Positions 57,348 to 64,000 of a stretch of 64,000 bases of DNA are shown here, in pieces; position 1 is the first letter of the stretch, and each line of letters opens with the position of its first letter. Both the position numbers and the translations under genes were made by a program. The stretch spans positions 7,995,705 through 8,059,704 of the forward strand of contig CM065334.1 in assembly GCA_033032175.1 (NCBI GenBank). Direction: 5' to 3'. Under the pieces are notes generated by a model, which saw only the letters and a list, made by a program, of their open reading frames with translations, made no database searches and had not been told where the DNA came from. The DNA is from Saturnia japonica (taxonomy: Eukaryota; Arthropoda; Insecta; Lepidoptera; Saturniidae).

Positions 57348-60300
57348 CTAAAATTACAAAGGTTCTATATAAACAAAAATAGTAAGTACTAGCTGTGCCC
57401 GCGACTCCGTCCGCGTTGAATTCGGTATATGGTAAACGGTGATTTAAGCAACCTTTCGAAAAACAAACCCTAATTTGGTCAAAATAAGGATTACGGCTTT
57501 TTATGGAAAGCACGTTAATTAAAAATTAGAACTCTGAAAATTTGTGGGAAGGGGCTCAGTATTAATATAATGTCACAAATGTTTACTTACGGTTCTTACT
57601 ATAATAAAAACATCTGACTTAAGGAACGACATATTTAATATAGAAACTATCAATTTGGAGAGTAGTTTTTAATTTTGTAACATCGGAACGTATTAAGAAA
57701 AACCTTTTTTAAACAACATAAGTGGGTGAAAACAGACTACATGCAAAGTCAGGCTTAAATTCAGAGATGTTTTTTTCCTTTCGATAGTAAATTTAAAAAA
57801 AAAACACGTGCTTAATTCGACATTTTTGAAAAAGATAAGGTAGGTAGTTTAATACAATTACAAACACTTTTATGTAAAACAAAATTCTTAAAGGGGTCAA
57901 AAATTGTGAGAAACTGAAATTTTACAAGGAACAAACGTCTAATACCTACATACATGTACCTATAGAGCTTCTCTATACTTTGCAGAGATGTAACTCTAAG
58001 GCGTGTACCGTTACATAATTTTGGTGGGCTTAAGTTTCGGAGTAAAATAATTGGAACACCAACTTTTACCAATATTTTATGCAATGGAAGTCCTGGAGCA
58101 TCTAAGGAATCTAAAAATTCGACCGGGTAATGTGTGGATTCAACTTCGTCAATGACTCTATTTATGGGCGTGTATTCAATACTCAGTCCAGGTATGCGGT
58201 CTAGTATGGTTATATTGATACCAGAAGCTTGGTCATTTCGAGGAGTTAAAATAGTTCGCTCGCTTAGCCAACTATTACTAAAACTCGTTATCAACGCTGG
58301 ATCACCATACACTGAAGAGATCAGTTCCTCTATTGATATAACTGTGTGACATAATGTATCTGACAATTTAATTTTGCCTGTTTCTGCAGGGTATGAGCCT
58401 TCACCTATTTGTAATAACAGGCTGGAAAATCGTTCAGCATACAGGGTGCCTCCTGTCTGCACTCTCATATTTACGGTCAAGTTAACTCGAAGAATATTGA
58501 CCCATAGATTTGAACTCTTCAAGCAAGCGTTTATCTCGTCGGCCCGTGTGCCACGTGGCACAACTGGTAAAGTCTGCCGAAAGTCGCCACAAAACAGTAT
58601 TGTTATACCTCCCATTGGCTGTTCACAATGCCTGATATCTTGTAATGTCCTGCTGACAGCTTCAACCGCTTTGCGATGTGCCATGGTACACTCGTCCCAT
58701 ACAATTATATTGCAGTTTCGTAACACGTGTGCTTTATCACTGTTTCGTGAAATATCACACAACGGGAAGTCACTGAAATCTAATTGTATTGGGATTTTAA
58801 ACATAGCATGTGCGGTCTTTCCTCCAGGTAGTAAGGTAGTTGCTATACCAGACGATGCTACAGCTATTGCAATTTTTCCCTCACTGCGAAGTTTTGCTAA
58901 AATAATTTTGGTGAGAAATGTTTTCCCAGTGCCACCAGGGGCATCCAAAAAAAAATTTGACCCAAATTATTGTTTACACGATGACAAACTCGTTCACATT
59001 TACCACCTTGCGTGGACTATCACTGATGGAAGCTTCAGCCAAAGCGTCATCCCAATGTTGATCGTCATCCAATATTCCTCGCGCTCGACATGCAGCTTGG
59101 AAAGTCAGGTGCTGGATGCTATCCACAATCTTTAAGTCGTCGAAGTAAGCCCGCGAACCACATGCAGAAGCATGCGCAGATAATAACACTCGGCATTATT
59201 TGGATGCACGGTATATACACGTCCGATAATGTGCTCCTTAAATATACCAGGTGAACCTTCCACAGCAAGACCTCTTCTCCGACGATTGAAACTTCCGCGC
59301 TGACTGTTGTATGTGTAGTAGGACGGCACTTCATCGTACAGGAGAGTTTTAGCGTAGTGATCCATTGCACAAAGGTTAAAGAACGCTAACAAAGTGGTTT
59401 GTCGTGGATTTTCCAACTGTTGTCTTACATTATCAGCGTCAAAATATACTCGCTGTCCTCCTTCGAGATATAGGTTCAGGTGCATTACAGGTGGATAATG
59501 TTCATGTATCGAGAAGTTTAAAATCCGCCATACGGCTTCGGAAGAGCTAATATAGCGACCAGATTGAAATCTTGTGACTTCATCACGTTCATTGGTTACC
59601 CCAATTGTGGCCTGATCGTCCCCTTTATGTATATATTTTAATAATATTAAGGTGCGTTTGAAATGTTTTAGATAAAACAGGTGAATATGGCACGACCCAT
59701 CTATTGTCCAGGGTTATCTGCTGGCCTCGGCATCTTATATTGGTAGTGTGACCTCCTTCCTGTAGTCCACGACGCCGGTACTTTGGATATCCATCTTCAC
59801 CTGTTATTGTCACTCCAGTCAATGCTTTTGGATATCTCTTATTGCAATTACCATTTTTCATGCAGGGAGAGTTCATATTTAAAGTGCCGCATGGTCCATG
59901 TATCATGTGCGTTTTTATTATGTCATACAGGACAGGATCTTCTTCGGGATTTGGAATTTCGGCACTTATCAAAATATCAACATCATTTGGACGAAGTTTT
60001 TCCTGCAACCACAGAAGAATGTGGGCATGTGGCAAACCACGTTTCTGCCACTCGACGCTGTACATAAAGCATAAAGCTTGCCCAAAGACTTTTTCTTTTG
60101 TTAGTAACTCGATCAACAGTTTCAGTTTCAAGTGAAAAACTCTTGCTACAATATCATGGCGATCATGTGATACTTGTCCAGGTAGGAGTTCAGATGTGAT
60201 CTCAAACCATTTTGGATTTGTGGTATATGTTAAGAATAGGTCGGGTCTTCCGTATTTTCTGACGTAAGAAAAGCCGTCTTGTATGCGTTTGTGCATGTAA

Positions 60301-63300
60301 CGGGGACCGCCGGTAAAGCTTGAAGGCAAAATTACTAAGCGACCCAAATTATTCACGTCTGTGTCATGTTGTATAGCATCCTGTAGATCAACATAATTTT
60401 CCGCACGTAATCTTCTTTGATTAGTTCGAATATAAATTAATCGTTCGGTTTCAATTTTAGCGTACATGTCAACAACAAACTGGTTGAATAGTCCACAAAA
60501 CCGGTGTAAGTAAATAAACCGGCCGCGTTTCACTTGCAAGAGATAAGCATAGAATTGCATAGCTGAGTCTTTTTGTTGTAGTTCAGTGCACCGGTATTTG
60601 GATCGACATTGAATACGCTAAAGTTATATCCATTTTCACCATGACAGTAAATATCGGCCACGGTGCTCGTGAGCCGGTCTCCTCTCTGCGTTAATAACAA
60701 ATTTATACTCATTACTTTGACTCTCCGAAACGGACTTGATAGCGGCTTTAAAGCTATGCACGTAGGGGTTGACTGTGTGTAGCATATTTTGTAGTTCAAT
60801 TATTAAATTCTGGTTTAAATTTGGAAAATTTTGCCTTCTAACATTTGCTTGTTCAATATAATCTGATACAAAATATATTTGTAAAAATTTTGGTTCGGTC
60901 TCAGGCAATAACGAACCAATGGCATAATATACCTGCCCTTGGATTTTAAACGTGGGCATAAATGAACTTTCACGTATTTCTTTAACACCAAATGAAGTCA
61001 TTTGAAATGCACTGTTGTAGGATCTAATAGAGTCCAAGAACTCCTTAGATTGTGAATGTTCTCCAATCAGCAGTGACTTCAAAGGCTCTGGAGGAGAATC
61101 CTGAAGAATATTCAGAAACACTTTTCCGGCTGAGCAACAAAATCCAAGACTTTCTCTCTGCCATTTAAGTGCTTGGCAGTGGGCGCAAATGTTTATCATT
61201 GCACCGATATTAGAGAATAGACCATAATTTATTTTTGGATTATAAAAGAAACCACTGCGTTCCTTATTGCTCCACAGAAGAACTTCGTTACTCACATATT
61301 CTTCCTGGGCATCATCACTCTGTGATGATAATGACATCCTGTTTAAAGCATGTCGCACCCGATCTTCGGCTATGCGAGCTTCACGTTTATCTGTGGTCTC
61401 TAAATCTCGGATTTCTTCAACTATTCCTCTCGAGAGATCTATGAATATATTGCACTTCCCGAGCTTGTTGGTAGTTCTCATGACTTGTTTCGAGCCGCTG
61501 CTGATGTTGCTCTTCAGTTTCGAGAGATCTATTAGTTGCGTGACGCTCGCGATCAGCAGTCAGTCGTGTATCACGCTGCGCAAACGTTTCTGAGTTGCGA
61601 GATGCGATATGATACTCACGATCAACAGTCAGCCTTGTCTCACGCTCTGTGAATGTTTCTGATTCACGGGACATTGTATGATACTCACGGTCAGCAGTTA
61701 GCCGTGCCTCACGCTCTGTGAATGTTTCAGACTCACGAGACATAGCGTGGTACTCACGGTCAGCAGTTAGTCGTGCCTCACGCTCTGTGAATGTTTCAGA
61801 CTCACGAGACGTGGCGTGGTACTCGCGGTCAGCAGTCAGCCGCGCCTCACGCTCTTCACTACTTTCTATCGATCGAGAAGCAGCTATACGCCTACGATTT
61901 GAATTTAATCGCTCGCATTGTTCGCGATAGGTTTCTGAAGCGCGTACATTGGCCTGACGCTCTCGTTCAGTTGCAAGTCTTATCTGATAGTCTTCCTCAG
62001 TTTCTTGAGATCGAATATTTCTCAACCTTTTTCGATTGCTAGTATACTGAGATAGACTCTTTCTTTTTCTACCAGGCATTTTACCTAAATCTAAACGACA
62101 ATAATATAAAGTAAAGGTCAAAATCGGTAGTCCAATTGCAAAATTCAAGTTACCTCGAATCCGCAATACAATAAAACGAAATCCTTTAATAATAGCCAAG
62201 GTCAATAAATAAAAGTACAAATTCCAATCCGTAACGCAATTAATCGAAAATCCTTTAGGAAATAGCCAAGTTTATTTTTTGTGTTTTAAATCTATTTATC
62301 GTTAATCGTTAGTATTCAAAAGACGTAATGAACAATGCAGAATGGTAGTAGGTATATTTAATTTACTAATTCAAGAACATTTCTTGACAGTGCGATCTAC
62401 AAACTCACAAGTCCCGAAGAGCTACATCTATCGTAGAATTTTAGAACGAAATAAATTGAACTGCCTATATAAATATCTTCTTAAACATTGTTTAATTTGT
62501 TTTTCAATCTAAAATCTCTAAAAATGACTGCGCCATACATGAAATAATAATTTACAGTAAGTAGGTACCTATATTATTTAAAATGACGTGAAAATTAAAT
62601 AATTTATATTACATATTTCATTTTTTATTACATAAAATCCTTTTTTTTTACTTTTGATAATTAAAAAAATGCTATTTATACACCACACAAATATCCATAC
62701 GTGTAAAAATTCATCCTATGTGCTACTTATCATAGGCTTCAAAAAGGTACCTTCTGCGTGATTGGCATACAGATTAACAGAGAAATAGACAAACGATTCA
62801 AAATTAATATTAATAATGCACAAAGTGGTAACTAATAGTTTTAATTTGAATTCGGGATAAATATAACAAAAATGATGTTATGGTGTTTGGATAAATTTCA
62901 TTCAATTAAACTTCATTTCACTATTACTTGAAATATATTATAGTATTACATATACATAAATTACATTGTTTATAATCTACATAGCCTTCATAGCACAAAA
63001 AACAAACGACATCTATCGTAGAATTAAAAAAAAAAATTAAGCCAGTTTATTTTACTACTATTGTACGTTTTTTTTTCTTTTAAGTGACGATAAAATAATT
63101 TGGATGCATTTCATATACAGACAGACAAAAATTTTAAAAACTATCGAAATGTGTTCTGTCCATGATTCTAAGCCCCCCATATATTTTTTTCTCAAATATC
63201 TTCAATGTACAGATTTCGACTCTTTACTCTTTTATTATAAGTATAGATTCTACACGAGTATTAAAAAAATAAATGGGTAAAATTTTCGATGAAAATAAAA

Positions 63301-63466
63301 TGGCAACACTTAAAAAATGAACGCGTCATTTTCTAAATGTAAAATAAATTAAACAATTAAATAAATATACTTTAGAATGCGCTACTTACAGATGAAATGT
63401 GATCCCATCCTGTTTTTTTATAATCCCTGCAGCATTTTTACATGTAGGAAAAACACAAGACGGCAT
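57167..63466 (-). CDS. THAP zinc-finger protein gene, first two coding exons
   Basis: DNA-binding THAP domain of nuclear proteins and P-element-like transposases. Exon 1 (63466-63390) starts MPSCVFPTCKNAAG and ends at donor CT/GTAAGT. Exon 2 (57347-57167) enters at 'attttag' with matching phase and ends ACTAAG/GTAGAT. The joined 86 residues carry the full C2CH set C4, C9, C59, H62 (C-x4-C-x49-C-x2-H, within family range) plus W37, F63 and P84 of the Ala-x-Pro-Thr end. The intron of 6.04 kb contains the Helitron 57389-63247; without it the intron is about 183 bp. Exons after 57167 were not found, and reading on gives a stop at about 57116. Whether this is a host gene or a domesticated or resident transposon gene is open. 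Confidence 0.82.
57812..58948 (-). pseudogene. Helitron Pif1-like helicase, C-terminally truncated
   Basis: SF1B helicase of the Pif1 family that unwinds DNA during rolling-circle transposition. Walker A is DAPGGTGKTF at the start; motif II is IIVWDECTMAH, motif III ILFCGDFRQTLPVVPRG, and later PIILLRNLSPPKLCNGTRL. The final helicase motifs are replaced by an unrelated frame ending at 57812. With the frameshifts upstream no full-length protein is possible. Confidence 0.85.
58974..59485 (-). pseudogene. Helitron protein, linker between Rep and helicase
   Basis: Two overlapping pieces (59485-59132 and 59189-58974) in different frames. Reads HPNNAECYYLRMLLHVVRG, then LTFQAACRARGILDDDQHW, conserved just before the helicase. 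The part normally leading to the Walker A motif is mostly missing. Confidence 0.75.
59625..60560 (-). pseudogene. Helitron Rep (HUH) region
   Basis: Helitron-like N domain followed by the Rep core. Reads FYAYLLQVKRGR, VDMYAKIETERL, then KYGRPDLFLTYTTNPKW and WQKRGLPHAHILLWL with the two His of the HUH metal site (residues 178 and 180 of this piece). It ends out of frame near 59640. The following KYIHKGDDQAT in the next frame matches only the second half of the two-tyrosine motif, so about 15 residues seem lost. Confidence 0.8.
60636..61481 (-). pseudogene. Helitron protein, zinc-finger-like and pre-Rep region
   Basis: Reads an acidic stretch, then CAHCQALKWQRES...CCSAGKV, the Cys-rich N-terminal motif of animal Helitron Rep proteins, then a region leading to EYKFVINAERRPAHEH. 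The frame breaks there. The next segment, HGENGYNFSVFNVDP, is in a different frame and a stretch normally between the two is missing. Confidence 0.75.
61417..62079 (-). pseudogene. Helitron protein, N-terminal part with 22-residue repeats
   Basis: Starts MPGRKRKSLSQYTSNRKR (basic, nuclear-like), then about seven repeats of 21-23 residues of the type AxRESETFTEREARLTADREYH, highly charged and probably helical. The middle three are nearly identical at the DNA level (66-bp period). The frame is lost near 61440 and the protein continues in another frame (61481-60636). Confidence 0.7.
62080..63246 (-). other. Helitron 5' untranslated region
   Basis: About 1.17 kb between the 5' terminus and the first plausible ATG (62079). 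AT-rich; the segment 'catctatcgtagaattt' occurs twice (about 62425 and 63010). No other element seen. Confidence 0.6.
63390..63466 (-). CDS. THAP gene coding exon 1 (first Cys pair)
   Basis: 25 codons plus two bases, ATG at 63466, Cys4 and Cys9, donor GTAAGT at 63389-63384. Confidence 0.82.
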
Positions 63467-63543
63467 TTTAAAATTAAAATTGGCACTTGTACAATACGTC
63501 ACGACGCGCTACTTACAAAGGAGTGACTAATCGCAACAACGTC

Positions 63544-63569
63544 AAACCACTCTATTTAAGAGTGGTTTT
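63544..63569. promoter_or_regulatory. Perfect 9-bp hairpin upstream of the THAP gene
   Basis: AAACCACTC and GAGTGGTTT flank a 7-base loop, 80-105 bp before the THAP start codon on the minus strand. It could be a 5'UTR or promoter structure, or the footprint of a short mobile element. Confidence 0.35.
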
Positions 63570-63784
63570 TGTATCTTCAGTTTTATGTGCGTTCGCGGTT
63601 TCTGGTTTTTTCTGTATTCTGAGGCGTGAGACTACTCAATTTATATAAAATGCTTGACGGCCTAAAAAGTCTTTCTTCGAGAAAGATTACGTGAATGTTT
63701 TTATATCCAGATGCAATAATTTGGAATATTATGCCATTAGAGTTATTAAATAATACCTGAAATAAGTACGAGAAATTATGATTT

Positions 63785-63895
63785 GCCAATAAAATTCTTC
63801 TGTGGCGCTCGCCGGCCGCTGCCGCGGCACGCTCGCTGCGCTCGCTCGGCTCGCGCGTTGTGGTCGCAGCTCCAACCTAACCTAACCTAACCTGT
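63785..63895. repeat. GC-rich segment ending in CCTAA repeats
   Basis: A CpG-rich stretch (63800-63865) runs into four CCTAA units (about 63873-63893), the complement of the insect telomere repeat TTAGG. Found at dispersed sites in moth genomes, so it need not mark a chromosome end. Confidence 0.7.
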
Positions 63896-64000
63896 TAAGG
63901 CTCGTCAAATGATATTTGTTTTGAACAAATGTATAATTATAACTTTGCTCCCAGGGAGGTATACATGCTAATTTTACGTACATAATTATAAACGTGGAAA

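Larger units (their letters stand above)
57389..63247 (-). mobile_element. Helitron, 5859 bp, intact ends, broken Rep/helicase gene
   Basis: On the minus strand the 5' end is TCTATACTTATAATAAA at 63247 after A. The 3' end is a GC-rich hairpin region (CGCGGAC...GTCGCG) and CTAG, the last base lying at 57389, before T. Joining the flanks gives an uninterrupted A/T target, the Helitron rule. The coding region (about 62079 to 57812) is in pieces in three frames. The termini resemble those of the small Helitrons in this window, which may have been moved by relatives of this element. Confidence 0.9.

Noticed and set aside
58374..59135. 253-residue plus-strand open frame
   Set aside because: Antisense of the Helitron helicase; the minus strand carries all helicase motifs.
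63544..63569. Rho-independent-type terminator
   Set aside because: The hairpin plus T-run resembles a bacterial terminator, but the sequence is eukaryotic and the position is upstream of a gene start.

Overview
The window looks like a piece of a moth or butterfly (Lepidoptera) nuclear genome. The reasons are AT-rich sequence, short intron-split genes with GT..AG junctions, many Helitrons with lepidopteran-type ends (TC...CTAG between A and T, with a GC-rich hairpin just before CTAG), tRNA-derived SINEs, jockey- and RTE-like LINE tails, and a short CCTAA run of the insect telomere type. No bacterial-style operons are present and I found no tRNA or rRNA gene.

Three host protein-coding genes can be recognised. 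(1) A Paip2 homologue on the plus strand has nine coding exons between 13604 and 24544. The acidic PABP-binding segment (PAM1-like) and the PAM2 motif are both visible. The seventh coding exon carries a +1 frameshift relative to the two exons that follow. (2) The 5' two exons of an LSM12 homologue lie on the minus strand (40834 down to 39992); its last exon was not found. (3) A THAP zinc-finger gene on the minus strand has exon 1 at 63466-63390 and exon 2 at 57347-57167. Its intron holds a 5.86-kb Helitron with intact ends but a broken Rep/helicase gene. A possible further first exon (37233-37319, plus) is weakly supported.

Layout. 1-2150: three nested mobile elements (a Helitron remnant split by a minimal LTR element, itself split by a poly(A) retroposon). 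1475-9226: a direct tandem duplication of about 3.87 kb. 9227-13600: intergenic DNA with a pogo-like MITE and Helitrons. 13604-24544: Paip2, its introns filled with LINE, Helitron and MITE fragments. 24545-39990: AT-rich DNA with Helitrons (one carrying six internal 135-144-bp tandem repeats), SINEs and an RTE tail. 39992-40834: LSM12. 42520-56330: a large repeat locus. 56330-63466: the THAP gene with its Helitron.

The most unusual structure is the repeat locus. About 13 kb is a 145-bp tandem repeat (roughly 90 units). Each unit holds four different inverted repeats in fixed order and a perfect 5' splice-donor consensus. Both flanks carry related but diverged modules built the same way (a short GC-rich palindrome followed by AT-rich sequence, on the right an AT-rich palindrome). 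Two unit types differ at both arms of one hairpin, there are higher-order periods, and there are islands of foreign sequence, some of which look like consensus errors. I do not recognise this family. A structured repeat RNA, a small-RNA source or plain satellite DNA are all possible; nothing in the sequence alone decides between them.
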